Assembly (NCBI GenBank): GCA_016787725.1
Contig: JAEUTZ010000002.1
Coordinates: 241,143-305,142, forward strand
From: Cyclobacteriaceae bacterium
GTDB taxonomy: Bacteria > Bacteroidota > Bacteroidia > Cytophagales > Cyclobacteriaceae
Length of the DNA stretch: 64,000 bases
Direction of reading: 5' to 3'
The notes under the pieces were generated by a model. It did no database searches and was not told the origin of the DNA. It was given only the letters and a program-made list of their open reading frames with translations. Of this stretch, positions 9,402 to 19,295 are shown in pieces. The position numbers were made by a program, and so were the translations under genes. How positions within the stretch are numbered: the stretch's first letter is position 1; each line of letters opens with the position of its first letter.

Positions 9402-10618
9402 TTATGCTTCAAAATCAGATGACCGAGTTTGTCACGCTTGGTTTGCAGGTATTTTTCGTTATGCGGATTAGGCGTGATTTCGATCGGTATGTTTTCCACA
9501 ATTTCCAGGCCATAGCCCATGAGTCCAACCCGCTTCTTTGGATTGTTTGTAATCAATTTGATTTTGGAAATTCCCAGATCACTCAAAATCTGGGCTCCGA
9601 TTCCATAATCGCGGTTGTCCATATCAAATCCCAATTGCAGGTTTGCCTCTACGGTGTCGAGACCTTCTTCCTGAAGCTTATAGGCTTTCAGTTTATTCAG
9701 TAGCCCAATACCCCGGCCTTCCTGCTTCATGTACAAAACAACACCCTTGCCCTCCCGCTCCACCATCATCATAGCATGATGGAGTTGCGTTCCGCAATCG
9801 CAGCGACACGAACCAAAAATATCGCCCGTCACGCAGGAGGAGTGAACCCGTACCATCACAGGTTCATTTTTATCCCATGTACCCTTTACTAACGCCATGT
9901 GGACTTCATTCGTATTAATCTGCTCGTAGGCAATCAACTTAAAGTCTCCATATTCGGTGGGCATCTCAACGGCAACTTGTTTCCGGATTTGCGACTCCAC
10001 CTTCATCCGGTAGGCAATCAGGTCTTTGATCGTTACCAGTTTTAATCCAAAACGGTCGGCCACCTTTCGCAAGTCAGCCAGGCGGGCCATGGAACCATCT
10101 TCATTCATTATTTCAACGAGCACCCCGGCCGGGCGAAATCCTGCTAATCGCGCAAAGTCGATGGCGGCTTCAGTATGACCGGATCGCCTGAGCACGCCTT
10201 CCTTTTTCGCTTTGAGTGGAAAAATATGCCCGGGTTTACCCAACTCTTCCGATTTAGTTTCCGGATCAACCAGCGCTTTAATGGTTTTGAAACGATCGTG
10301 GGCTGAAATTCCGGTTGTACACCCATGACCAATCAGGTCAACGGACACCGTAAATGGCGTTTCAAACGTGGCTGTGTTTTTTCCCACCATCAAGTCAAGT
10401 CCCAATTCCTCGCATCGGCTCTCAATCAAAGGTGCGCAGATTAATCCGCGGCCATGCGTGGCCATGAAGTTTACAATCTCCGGAGTGATTGATTCAGCGG
10501 CACAGATAAAGTCACCTTCATTCTCGCGATCCTCATCATCCACCACGATAATTACTTTGCCGTGTTTTATCTCATTTATAGCTTCCTCGATGGTGTCAAT
10601 CTTTATATGGTCATTCAT
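9398..10618 (-). CDS. ribBA: Bifunctional DHBP synthase / GTP cyclohydrolase II
   Basis: I place the start at [10 protein letters not shown] (406 residues), preceded by an AAGGTG Shine-Dalgarno-like stretch, rather than at the upstream end of the frame. The N-terminal half is Rib[11 protein letters not shown] and [10 protein letters not shown] with [15 protein letters not shown]. The C-terminal half is RibA: zinc cysteines in [19 protein letters not shown] and [10 protein letters not shown]. It makes 3,4-dihydroxy-2-butanone 4-phosphate and the pyrimidine precursor, the two entry substrates of riboflavin synthesis. Flavin supply is relevant here because three photolyase-family flavoproteins and a flavin reductase are in the same window, though nothing shows a direct regulatory link. 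Confidence 0.96.
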   Translation of the reverse strand: MNDHIKIDTIEEAINEIKHGKVIIVVDDEDRENEGDFICAAESITPEIVNFMATHGRGLICAPLIESRCEELGLDLMVGKNTATFETPFTVSVDLIGHGCTTGISAHDRFKTIKALVDPETKSEELGKPGHIFPLKAKKEGVLRRSGHTEAAIDFARLAGFRPAGVLVEIMNEDGSMARLADLRKVADRFGLKLVTIKDLIAYRMKVESQIRKQVAVEMPTEYGDFKLIAYEQINTNEVHMALVKGTWDKNEPVMVRVHSSCVTGDIFGSCRCDCGTQLHHAMMMVEREGKGVVLYMKQEGRGIGLLNKLKAYKLQEEGLDTVEANLQLGFDMDNRDYGIGAQILSDLGISKIKLITNNPKKRVGLMGYGLEIVENIPIEITPNPHNEKYLQTKRDKLGHLILKHK

Positions 10619-10700
10619 CTTGCTTGGGTTCACCTTTCTAATTACAAATTCTATGAATTCAAACTTCCAATCCCTAACAAAAATATAGGGTTCTCTGTTC

Positions 10701-12629
10701 CTACCGGGCAATCACAATCCCCAGCATTTTCGCCAACTCTTGTTCTGCTTCCTTTAATCCCGTTTGCGCTACCAAAGCAGCTTCCAATTCTTCCCACGTA
10801 CCCCCTGTTTCGGCCTGCTTTACTTTTACCAGGTTGTCTTCCATCATTTTTTGTACCACTCTGAATTTCAATCGCAACACATTGGACAACGCCAGTTCGT
10901 TGACCATCTCCTCTTCCTTTGGGAAAAAGATTTTGTATTTATCACTCCAATGTTTACTCGTATCGTAGCGGGGTGTGATCAGGTCCGTCACAGCCTGTTT
11001 TACGGCCTCATTTCCTTGCTGTAGGAAATAGTGACTATCCGGTACAGTGCCGGCCCGAATCCCCTTCTTAAATTCTTCATAAATCAACTTATAGACCGGA
11101 TGTGAAAAGCTAACATCATCCAGTTCACGTGAAAAGAAATCCGTTAGGGCATTGTCCTCGACTGATTTGTTGGCAAAGTTTAGGAGTAACCGGATGGTCT
11201 CCCGCTCCTGCCGCTCCACCATACCCTGGGCATCCAGTTTTACCAGTGCCTGTTCCTGGATTGGCTCCACCGGGAATGGTGGTTCATCCTGATCGCGAAA
11301 TTTCTCCTTCTCCGTCTTCTTCCTTTCCTGGATAAGGATCTTGTTGAGTTCCGACAACAAAACTGCTTCCGAAATCTTAAGCTGCGCACTGGTTTCCTGA
11401 ATGTAAACCGAACGTTTCACCGGATCAGGAATCTGGGCAATGCTGGTAACAATCTCCCGAATGGATTCTGCTTTTTTAATCGGATCACTGGCAGCTTCTT
11501 TTGCGTACAGGCCCGCTTTAAACGATACAAAGTCCTGCGTATGCTCCTTTAAAAATTTCTGGAATTCAGTAGTGCCAACCTTGCGCGAATAACTGTCGGG
11601 GTCCTCACCGTCCGGAAACAAAATCACCCGCACGTTCAATCCGCCCCTCAAAATCATGTCGATGCCGCGCAGGGCCGCCTTGATTCCAGCAGCATCACCA
11701 TCAAAAAGCACGGTGATATTTTCGGTGAATCTGCGGATGAGTTTGATCTGGTTTTCCGTTAAAGCCGTACCGGAAGAGGCTACCACATTTTGTACATCCG
11801 CCTGATGGAGGGAGATCACATCGGTATAACCTTCCACCAGGTAGCAAACCTCCTGCTGGCGAATTGCATTCTTACCTTGATACAGTCCATAAAGGACATC
11901 GCTCTTATGGTAGATATCGGTTTCCGGAGAGTTGATGTACTTGGGTTGGTTCTTCTCCTTCCCCAGCATGCGGGCGCCAAAAGCAATCACCTTGCCCGTG
12001 ATGTTGTGCACCGGAAAAATTACACGTCCGCGAAAGCGGTCATACGTACTGCCATCCTCTTTCTTAACAACCAGGCCAGTCTTCTCAAGCAGTTCTCGAT
12101 TATAGCCTTTCGCGATGGCTTCGTTGCTGAAGTTCTCCCATCCGTCCAACGCATATCCCAATTCAAACTTGTCGATGGTGCGATCATGGAAACCCCGTTC
12201 GCGGAAATAACTCAACCCCACACTCATCCCCTCCTCGCTGCCCGTCAGTTGCTTACGGTAGTAGTCCTTGGCAAAATTCATGAGGATATAAAGCCCCTCC
12301 CGTTCACTTTGTATCGCCTCACTTTCAGCGGATTGGCGATCCTCTTTAATTTCGATACCGTATCTTTTAGCGAGGTAGCGCAAAGCCTCCGCATAACTCA
12401 GCTTTTCATGCTCCATGACAAAGGTGATGGCATCACCCCCCTTACCACTACTAAAATCCTTGAAGATGCCCTTGGCAGGAACCACAAAGAAGGAAGGTGT
12501 TTTCTCGTTGGAAAAAGGACTGAGGGCTTTGTAATTCTGACCCGATTTCTTGAGCGAAACAAAGTCACTGATTACATCCACGATATCGAGGCGGTTGCGG
12601 ATTTCTTCTATCGTATCACGGGAAATCAA
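10701..12629 (-). CDS. dnaG: DNA primase DnaG lacking zinc ligands
   Basis: The 642-residue protein has an N-terminal CHC2-like domain, a TOPRIM core ([29 protein letters not shown]) and a helical C-terminal domain for DnaB contact. It synthesises RNA primers at the fork. The CHC2 zinc site is not conserved: the positions of Cys, His, Cys, Cys are Ser37 (ALSPF), Ser40 (PFSNEK), Asp58 and Ser61 ([10 protein letters not shown]). The fold around them ([16 protein letters not shown]) is otherwise intact, so this is a zinc-free variant rather than a broken gene. From memory the same change occurs in several Flavobacteriia/Cytophagia primases. ribBA follows 82 bp downstream on the same strand. Confidence 0.95.
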   Translation of the reverse strand: MISRDTIEEIRNRLDIVDVISDFVSLKKSGQNYKALSPFSNEKTPSFFVVPAKGIFKDFSSGKGGDAITFVMEHEKLSYAEALRYLAKRYGIEIKEDRQSAESEAIQSEREGLYILMNFAKDYYRKQLTGSEEGMSVGLSYFRERGFHDRTIDKFELGYALDGWENFSNEAIAKGYNRELLEKTGLVVKKEDGSTYDRFRGRVIFPVHNITGKVIAFGARMLGKEKNQPKYINSPETDIYHKSDVLYGLYQGKNAIRQQEVCYLVEGYTDVISLHQADVQNVVASSGTALTENQIKLIRRFTENITVLFDGDAAGIKAALRGIDMILRGGLNVRVILFPDGEDPDSYSRKVGTTEFQKFLKEHTQDFVSFKAGLYAKEAASDPIKKAESIREIVTSIAQIPDPVKRSVYIQETSAQLKISEAVLLSELNKILIQERKKTEKEKFRDQDEPPFPVEPIQEQALVKLDAQGMVERQERETIRLLLNFANKSVEDNALTDFFSRELDDVSFSHPVYKLIYEEFKKGIRAGTVPDSHYFLQQGNEAVKQAVTDLITPRYDTSKHWSDKYKIFFPKEEEMVNELALSNVLRLKFRVVQKMMEDNLVKVKQAETGGTWEELEAALVAQTGLKEAEQELAKMLGIVIAR

Positions 12630-12814
12630 TGGTTCTCAGAATTGGGGTCTCAAAGATACTCTTTCCTCTGAAAAATGAGGGTAAATAAAGACCGGCATTT
12701 GGGATAAGAAGTGCTTAAAAAGTATCAAATCAGCATGGATTTGAAATCTTCGAACCCAACCTTCAGGAATTGGAAAATTAAAAAAATCACAACCTGAAAC
12801 TGTTAATGCAAGGT

Positions 12815-12845
12815 TTTGTTTTAGGGTAAACGCCTTCTAAATTGC
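12815..12845 (+). promoter_or_regulatory. Possible Bacteroidetes-type promoter before mrp
   Basis: TTTG at 12815-12818 and TAAATTGC at 12838-12845 are 19 bp apart, resembling the -33 TTTG / -7 TAnnTTTG pattern with two mismatches at the -7 element. It lies in the 247-bp divergent gap between dnaG and the Mrp gene, 31 bp before the proposed ATG. Nothing else recognisable is seen in this gap. Confidence 0.25.
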
Positions 12846-12876
12846 GTTCATTCTTTTCGTACCTTAATTGTATTCG

Positions 12877-13971
12877 ATGCCCTTGTCGCAAGCTGATATT
12901 CTCACCGCCCTCGGCACTGTTCAGGATCCGGATCTGAAAAAAGATCTGGTGACCCTTAACATGATAAAAGACCTGGAAGTTTCTGCCAGCAAGGTCAGCT
13001 TTACTGTCATGCTTACCACCCCGGCCTGCCCCTTAAAAGAAAAAATTCGTCAGGATTGTGTGGCTGCCGTGAAACCATTACTAGGCGACACGATCAAGCT
13101 CGACATAACCATGTCCTCATCGGTTACCAGCGTGCGCGACAATACACCCATCTTGCCCGGTGTGAAAAACATCATTGCTATTGCCTCTGGCAAAGGGGGC
13201 GTTGGAAAATCCACTGTCACCAGCAACCTGGCCGTGGCATTGGCACAGGCCGGTGCCAAAGTCGGATTGATCGATGCAGATATTTACGGGCCGTCCATAC
13301 CGGTCATGTTCAACTGCGAAAATGAGCAACCTGAAGTAAAGGTTATCAATGGTAAAAACTTCATTGTGCCCCTGGAACAATATGGTGTCAAATTAATTTC
13401 CATTGGTTTTCTGACTCCAACCGACAGTGCGGTGGTGTGGCGAGGTCCGATGGCTTCAGCTGCCTTGAAACAATTTATTGGCGATGCCTTGTGGGGCGAC
13501 CTTGATTACCTGTTGATTGACTTACCTCCCGGCACGAGCGACATTCACTTAACGCTTGTCCAAACAGTACCCGTAACCGGGGCCGTGATAGTAACAACAC
13601 CTCAAAAAGTTGCCCTGGCCGATGCGAACAAAGGCTTAGCGATGTTCCGGCAACCGCAAATAAATGTTCCCATCCTGGGCATTGTTGAAAACATGGCTTA
13701 TTTCACCCCTGAGGAATTACCGGACCATAAATATTACATCTTCGGAAAAGACGGGGGACGGAACCTGGCTGAGAAATACAATGTTCCATTGCTGGGTCAG
13801 ATTCCATTGGTGCAGGGAATCCGTGAAAGTGGCGACAGTGGGTTACCTGCGGTGCTGAAAGCCGGAATTACGGCTGCGGCATTTAAGGACCTGGCAGAAA
13901 ATCTGGCCCGTCAGATTGCCATTAGAAATGCTAAATTCGAATCAACAAAACGCGTAGAAATAACCGTTTAA
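12877..13971 (+). CDS. Mrp/ApbC-type Fe-S cluster carrier ATPase
   Basis: I use the ATG at 12877 (MPLSQADIL, 364 residues); an in-frame TTG lies 9 bp upstream. Residues ~1-85 are a MIP18/DUF59 domain and the rest is a deviant-Walker P-loop ATPase: ASGKGGVGKSTVTSNLA, DADIYGPSIP, DLPPGTSDIHLT. Family knowledge: these proteins bind and transfer [4Fe-4S] clusters to apoproteins. The neighbouring gene 11 bp downstream encodes a NifU C-terminal-type scaffold, which fits a small Fe-S assembly operon. The usual CxxC near the C terminus is not seen, as in many bacterial Mrp proteins that carry the N-terminal DUF59 domain. Confidence 0.93.
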   Translation: MPLSQADILTALGTVQDPDLKKDLVTLNMIKDLEVSASKVSFTVMLTTPACPLKEKIRQDCVAAVKPLLGDTIKLDITMSSSVTSVRDNTPILPGVKNIIAIASGKGGVGKSTVTSNLAVALAQAGAKVGLIDADIYGPSIPVMFNCENEQPEVKVINGKNFIVPLEQYGVKLISIGFLTPTDSAVVWRGPMASAALKQFIGDALWGDLDYLLIDLPPGTSDIHLTLVQTVPVTGAVIVTTPQKVALADANKGLAMFRQPQINVPILGIVENMAYFTPEELPDHKYYIFGKDGGRNLAEKYNVPLLGQIPLVQGIRESGDSGLPAVLKAGITAAAFKDLAENLARQIAIRNAKFESTKRVEITV

Positions 13972-13982
13972 ATTAGAAGCCT

Positions 13983-14234
13983 GTGAAAAAAGAAGAAATT
14001 ACCCTCCGTGTTGAAACAGCCCTGGACAGCATTCGGCCGTATCTCGAAGCGGATGGTGGTAATGTTCGGATTTTGGACCTGGATTCTAATAATATTCTGA
14101 AGCTGGAGTTCGTTGGAGCTTGTGGTAACTGCCCCATGTCTACCATGACGTTTAAAGCGGGTGTTGAAGAGGCCATTAAAAGGGCGGTTCCGGAAATTAA
14201 GTCCATTGAAGTGGTAAACCTGGCAACCGTATAG
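13983..14234 (+). CDS. NifU C-terminal domain Fe-S scaffold protein
   Basis: The 83-residue protein starts at GTG (MKKEEITLRVETALDSIRP) and is a single NifU C-terminal domain with the cluster-binding CxxC in GACGNCPMSTMTF. Such short NifU/Nfu proteins carry labile Fe-S clusters to targets. Eleven bases separate it from the Mrp-type gene, so both are probably one transcript. Confidence 0.93.
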   Translation: MKKEEITLRVETALDSIRPYLEADGGNVRILDLDSNNILKLEFVGACGNCPMSTMTFKAGVEEAIKRAVPEIKSIEVVNLATV

Positions 14235-14304
14235 GGTTACATCTCCATTCTAAATACCATCTAATCATTAAGAAGAAATAAGACTACTGAGCAGACCAGT
14301 TGAT

Positions 14305-17286
14305 ATGAGAATTAAAAGTCTACTGCTTGGCGTGCTGCTCATGGTTCTCTATGATCCCCTGGCTGCCCAGCAACGATGTGGAACAGAGGAGTATCAGGCA
14401 GTTCGGCAGCTAAACAGTCCCACCCTGGAGCAACGCCAACGATTTGAGGACTGGATCTCCAAGAAATTAGCACAGCAATCCGGCCAGCAAGAGCAACGAA
14501 ACAACGATGCTACCTATAAGATACCGGTTGTGGTGCATGTCATTCACAATGGCGAGGCGGTGGGGACCGGAACCAATATTTCCGATGCCCAAATTCAGTC
14601 TCAGATCAATGTGATGAACAAGGATTTTCAACGGTTAAACTCCGATGCCGCCAGCACTCCGGCTGAATTTTTATCGGTGGCAAGTTCGTTGGATATTGAA
14701 TTCATTCTCGCGAAACAAGATCCGTTTGGCGCACCCACCACCGGCATTCAACGGGCAAAAGGAACACAGTCTACATGGACCATTGCGGACAATGCCACGT
14801 TTAAAGCGCTGAGTTATTGGCCTGCGGAAGATTATTTCAACATCTGGGTAATCAACATCCCGTCCTTTTTAGGGTATGCCCAGCTTCCTGTTTCCAATTT
14901 ACCCGGTCTGGAGGATTCACCCGATGACCGACTAACAGATGGCATTATTGTTCATTACCGTGCCTTTGGTTCTAACTACGAAAGTCTTGGCACTTTTAGT
15001 TTAGATTCCCAGTTTGACAAGGGCCGAACCGCCACGCATGAGGCGGGTCACTTTTTTGGTTTGCGCCATATCTGGGGCGATGCATTTTGTGGTACGGACT
15101 ATGTGGATGATACTCCCCTGCAAACACAGGAAACCACGGGTTGCCCTGCGCATCCCCAGTCCTCTACCTGTACTATTCCTCGAGTCAAGATGTTTCAGAA
15201 CTACATGGATTACTCCAATGATGCGTGCATGAATATTTTTACACAAGGCCAGGTAGCGCGTATGATTGTCGTGTTGGAAAACAGTCCACGGAGATTTAGC
15301 TTACTGAATTCGGAAGGCGCCAACCCTCCGCCCGTTGTTTCTGCTGACCTTGCGATCCTGGAAGTGCAAAATCCAACTGCGACCTTTTGTGGTGGTACCT
15401 TCATTCCAACGGTATTGGTAAAAAATATTGGAACTTCGGTCGTCACCTCCGCCCAGATTCAACTTAAAGTCAATGGCGTGATTTCTCAGACAAAGACTGC
15501 CAGCTTAACGCTCGCAACATTGGATTCTGCAACCGTAACTTTTGATCCTGTCTTACAAGCGAATGGATCGGCAGTGTATGAATTTGATGTGCTTCAGGTA
15601 AATGGAGTTGCCGATCAACTGCCGGGCAATGACCTCATCCAACTCAGTACTTCAGTTCCGAACGAGTCCACATTACCCCTATCCGAAACATTCGATTCCT
15701 TTCCTTCCACCTGGACAACGGATAATCTGGACAACGGTAAAACCTGGGAATTCAGAAGCTTTACCGGAAATCAAAAAGCAATGTATGTGAATTGTTATGA
15801 TTATGAAAACGAAGGTGCTGTTGACCGGTTGGTGACTCCCATATTTGATTTAACAACAGCCACCGCAGCTTCCCTCAAGTTCGATCGCGCCTATGCCGTG
15901 TATAGTTCTTCCAACCCTGACCGGCTTCGGGTGTTGGTTTCAACGGTGTGTGATTTTATGGTGCCCGGAGTAGAAGTCTTTAATAAGGCCGGCAGTGCGT
16001 TGGCGACAGCCCCACAAAGCTCGTCTCCATTTACCCCGACCACAGCACAATGGGTGAATGAATCTATTTCCCTGAATCAATTCATCGGTAGCAAAATTCA
16101 AATAGCATTTGAGGTGGTAAACGCCTGGGGCAATAATGTCTATCTCGATAATGTGTTGGTGCAAACCGATTCCTTTTTGGATCTCGCCATTTTAACGTTG
16201 GAAGAACCGGGCCCGGTAACCTGTGTGAGTGCCCCCAATCCCGTAATTCGGGTTAAGAACACCGGAAGTATTGACGTGACCGGATTTTCAGTAACCCCGC
16301 GGGTGAATGGTGAAGATAAATCTTTACAAACGATTACTATGACCCCCGCCATGATTCCCGGGGAAGAGCGGACATTCAAACTCGGTGCAGTGGCACTTAA
16401 TGACGGGCTTAATTTCATCTCGTTTACCGTCAGCGCCCCAAACGGTCTTTCAGATTTTAATCCTGACAACAACCGCATTTCAAACAGACGTATTGTTAAC
16501 AACTACCGGGACATTATCCCCTTACGCGAAAATTTCAATGAGGACTTTCTTGCCGAGTGGCCCATCATTAGTCAAAATAACGAAGCTACCTGGATTCCTT
16601 TTGCTACCAACAAACTCTATTCACTGGCCTACAATGCGTACTCCAACATCAAGCGTGGCGAAGAATCATGGCTGGTAAGTCCGGTGTTCGATTTTTCAAA
16701 CGTCTCAAAAGCAAGCCTCTTCTTTGATTTAAGCTATGCTGCCCAGGCAAATGGAGACGAGCGATTACGCATCGTTTATTCTGAAGATTGCGGTCAAACT
16801 TTCCCGTTTGTCTTGTTTGATCAGGCCGGAACTGCCTTATCGACCACCACCTCCGCGGAAGCGTGGATTCCGACACAAGAAAGCGATTGGCGCAAAGAAT
16901 TTATCAATTTGAATGCACTGGCCGGCAAAGAAGACGTGCGCATCGCTTTTATCTCTACAGCCAACAATGGCAACAACCTGTTTGTCGATAACCTGGAGTT
17001 TTTTACGGACGATGATCCTTTTCCCGTTTCCATCAATAATTTGTATTCCGTGTATGGTGGTGGTGAGACCTTTCAGATGACCTTCAATCTCAGCGAACGA
17101 ATGCCGGTGCAAGTCAATGTGTACTCTATCACCGGGCAACTGTTGCTTGCACGCACATTGCCCGAGACCCTGAATCAAACGTATACCTTCGCTCTGCAAC
17201 AACAGGGATCCGGAATTTATATTGTACGGGTTCAGATCGGAAATTCTGTGGGAGCTTCGAAAGTTTACCTTTCCGGGAGTAACTAA
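14305..17286 (+). CDS. T9SS-exported M43 (pappalysin-like) metalloprotease
   Basis: The 993-residue protein has a signal peptide (MRIKSLLLGVLLMVLYDPLAAQQ), then a zinc metalloprotease domain at ~70-330 with HEAGHFFGLRH (His245, His249, His255, Glu246) and a Met-turn in NYMDYSNDACM, as in peptidase family M43. Behind it are two CARDB-like blocks (ADLAILEVQNPTATFCGG, LDLAILTLEEPGPVTC) alternating with two choice-of-anchor J-type modules (LSETFDSFPSTWTTDN, LRENFNEDFLAEWPI). The last ~85 residues are a T9SS sorting domain (FNLSERMPVQVNVYSITGQ, GIYIVRVQI). It should be secreted or surface-attached and degrade extracellular protein. Confidence 0.93.
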   Translation: MRIKSLLLGVLLMVLYDPLAAQQRCGTEEYQAVRQLNSPTLEQRQRFEDWISKKLAQQSGQQEQRNNDATYKIPVVVHVIHNGEAVGTGTNISDAQIQSQINVMNKDFQRLNSDAASTPAEFLSVASSLDIEFILAKQDPFGAPTTGIQRAKGTQSTWTIADNATFKALSYWPAEDYFNIWVINIPSFLGYAQLPVSNLPGLEDSPDDRLTDGIIVHYRAFGSNYESLGTFSLDSQFDKGRTATHEAGHFFGLRHIWGDAFCGTDYVDDTPLQTQETTGCPAHPQSSTCTIPRVKMFQNYMDYSNDACMNIFTQGQVARMIVVLENSPRRFSLLNSEGANPPPVVSADLAILEVQNPTATFCGGTFIPTVLVKNIGTSVVTSAQIQLKVNGVISQTKTASLTLATLDSATVTFDPVLQANGSAVYEFDVLQVNGVADQLPGNDLIQLSTSVPNESTLPLSETFDSFPSTWTTDNLDNGKTWEFRSFTGNQKAMYVNCYDYENEGAVDRLVTPIFDLTTATAASLKFDRAYAVYSSSNPDRLRVLVSTVCDFMVPGVEVFNKAGSALATAPQSSSPFTPTTAQWVNESISLNQFIGSKIQIAFEVVNAWGNNVYLDNVLVQTDSFLDLAILTLEEPGPVTCVSAPNPVIRVKNTGSIDVTGFSVTPRVNGEDKSLQTITMTPAMIPGEERTFKLGAVALNDGLNFISFTVSAPNGLSDFNPDNNRISNRRIVNNYRDIIPLRENFNEDFLAEWPIISQNNEATWIPFATNKLYSLAYNAYSNIKRGEESWLVSPVFDFSNVSKASLFFDLSYAAQANGDERLRIVYSEDCGQTFPFVLFDQAGTALSTTTSAEAWIPTQESDWRKEFINLNALAGKEDVRIAFISTANNGNNLFVDNLEFFTDDDPFPVSINNLYSVYGGGETFQMTFNLSERMPVQVNVYSITGQLLLARTLPETLNQTYTFALQQQGSGIYIVRVQIGNSVGASKVYLSGSN

Positions 17287-17373
17287 AAACTGGCGGAATA
17301 AACGTGATTTTGACTACTTTCATAGTGAAAATCCAGTAAAAGCTGGTCATCTTTGGATTTTGAATTGAACTCG

Positions 17374-18453
17374 ATGACGAAACAGAAAATCGCAATCCTG
17401 TATGGAGGACGATCCGTAGAGCACGGTGTATCCATTAACTCAGCAAGAAATATTTTTCAATACATCGACCCTTCGCGCTTTGAACCTGTTCCCATCGGCA
17501 TTACCCTGCAGGGTGTTTGGTATAAGACGTCAACAGTAACCAAGGATATTGAACAAGGCGAAGAACTCTTCCTGCGCCTGCATGCCGGTTCACCCACATT
17601 TCAAACCCAGGCGGGTCAATCTTTCTCAGTCGATCTTGTGTTTCCGGTATTACACGGCACCGATGGTGAAGACGGGAGTATTCAAGGTCTGTTGAAGGCA
17701 ATGAATCTGCCCATGATCGGAACCGGAGTAGCAGGCTCGGCCATGTCGATGAATAAATTGGTTGCCAAACGAATTTTAAAGGCAGCAGGATTGCCGGTGA
17801 ATAAATTCCTGTACTCCTATTTCGCTGATGCTAAACAATACACCTTTGAGGAGGTGGTGACTCAACTGGGTTTGCCTTTTATGATTAAGTCTGCCAGCCT
17901 GGGCTCTTCTGTGGGAGTTTCAAAAGTTAAATCGAAAGATGACTTTGATAAATCGCTGCAGGAATCGTATCAATATGATGACTGCGTGTTGTTTGAAGAA
18001 TTTATTGAAGGCCGCGAAATCGAATGTGCTATTTTAGGAAATGACCCTCCGGAAGCTTCCTTGCCCGGGGAAATCGTGATCAACAAGAAATACGAATTTT
18101 ATACGTTTGATGCCAAGTATGTAGATGGAGAAGCGGTGTCCATTGAATTACCGGCCCGGTTAGATGCTGCTGTGGCTGATAAAATCCGGGAGGTATCCAT
18201 CCGGGCGTATCAGGCCCTGGGTTGTGAGGACTTTTCGCGTGTGGATCTATTTCTTACAAAAACAGGTGCCGTTTATGTCAATGAAATTAACACCATACCC
18301 GGATTTACCAACTCCAGCATGTTTCCGATGATGTGGAAAGAACGCGGCATCTCTTTTACCGACCTGATCACACGGCTGGCTACCTTGGCGCTTGAGCGAC
18401 ATCAGAAATCCAGACGCATCAAACGCGATTATCAATCGGCATTAAACTTTTGA
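17374..18453 (+). CDS. ddl: D-alanine--D-alanine ligase
   Basis: The 359-residue protein starts at MTKQKIAILYGGRSVEHGVS, the Ddl N-terminal motif, rather than at the TTG 21 bp upstream. ATP-grasp features follow: MIKSASLGSSVGVSKV, FEEFIEGREIECAILGN and the C-terminal EINTIPGFTNSSMFP that binds substrate and metal. It makes the D-Ala-D-Ala dipeptide for peptidoglycan in the cytoplasm. The PASTA-domain gene begins 2 bp after its stop, suggesting an envelope-related operon. Confidence 0.96.
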   Translation: MTKQKIAILYGGRSVEHGVSINSARNIFQYIDPSRFEPVPIGITLQGVWYKTSTVTKDIEQGEELFLRLHAGSPTFQTQAGQSFSVDLVFPVLHGTDGEDGSIQGLLKAMNLPMIGTGVAGSAMSMNKLVAKRILKAAGLPVNKFLYSYFADAKQYTFEEVVTQLGLPFMIKSASLGSSVGVSKVKSKDDFDKSLQESYQYDDCVLFEEFIEGREIECAILGNDPPEASLPGEIVINKKYEFYTFDAKYVDGEAVSIELPARLDAAVADKIREVSIRAYQALGCEDFSRVDLFLTKTGAVYVNEINTIPGFTNSSMFPMMWKERGISFTDLITRLATLALERHQKSRRIKRDYQSALNF

Positions 18454-18455
18454 GC

Positions 18456-19289
18456 ATGAAGTGGAATTTGTTCAGAACAAGTTCGGTGGGTGGTTTATTG
18501 TTGAGTTTGGGACTCACAACAGGTTTTATTCTAATGTTGGGAGTAATCTATTTCTATATCTATTTGCCCTCGGCTACCAATCATGGTGAGTCGATTACAG
18601 TGCCTGATTTAACCGGCATGCACATTGATGAGTTGGAAAAGTTTGTGACCGACCATGAACTACGTTTTGCAGTTAACGATTCTTCCTATTCATCAGAATA
18701 TTCTCCGCTGGCTGTTTTGCGTCAGTTTCCACACGCAGGGTCGGCCGTTAAATTGAATCGCGTTATCTATGTAACTCTCAACCGGGTATCGCCCCCCACG
18801 CTGCCCCTGCCCGATCTGGTAGACCGCAGTCTGGTGAATGCGGAAGTTGTTTTGAGAAGCAATGAATTAAAACGGGGGCGCATCTATTATGAACCCAGTC
18901 CTTTCCGAAACCTGGTCAAGGCCATGCGTTATGAAGGGAAGGTAATCGAACCCGGTACCCGTATCACCAAAGGCAGCGTGATTGATCTGGTCGTGGGCGA
19001 TGGCAATGGCCCAGCCGATTTTACGATTGGAAACCTGATTGGTGATTCGTTTGAAACCGCCAAGTTTAAACTGATGGGCTGGAACCTGCACTTGGGAAAT
19101 CTTCAATATCCTTTGGATGTGGATACTACCGGAATGGATCCCTTCGTTTACAAACAATACCCGGCAGCCGGAGACTCCGTGCGTGTAGGCGACCCGGTGG
19201 ATCTTTGGATTGGACCAAAAGGGTATCAGGAACCGGAAGAGTCAGAGGAAACAGAGGATGACAATACGGATGACTCGGACAAGCAATAA
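18456..19289 (+). CDS. Membrane-anchored PASTA-domain protein
   Basis: The 277-residue product has a short cytoplasmic N terminus, one membrane helix (LLLSLGLTTGFILMLGVIYFYIYL) and three PASTA repeats in the periplasm, at roughly 45-110, 115-190 and 190-260 (DLTGMHIDELEKFV; LPDLVDRSLVNAEVVL; IGNLIGDSFETAKFKL). The tail is very acidic. PASTA domains bind peptidoglycan fragments in other proteins; no kinase or penicillin-binding domain is attached here. A TTG at 18450, overlapping the ddl stop, is an alternative start. Linkage to ddl supports a cell-wall role. Confidence 0.88.
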   Translation: MKWNLFRTSSVGGLLLSLGLTTGFILMLGVIYFYIYLPSATNHGESITVPDLTGMHIDELEKFVTDHELRFAVNDSSYSSEYSPLAVLRQFPHAGSAVKLNRVIYVTLNRVSPPTLPLPDLVDRSLVNAEVVLRSNELKRGRIYYEPSPFRNLVKAMRYEGKVIEPGTRITKGSVIDLVVGDGNGPADFTIGNLIGDSFETAKFKLMGWNLHLGNLQYPLDVDTTGMDPFVYKQYPAAGDSVRVGDPVDLWIGPKGYQEPEESEETEDDNTDDSDKQ

Positions 19290-19295
19290 AAAACC

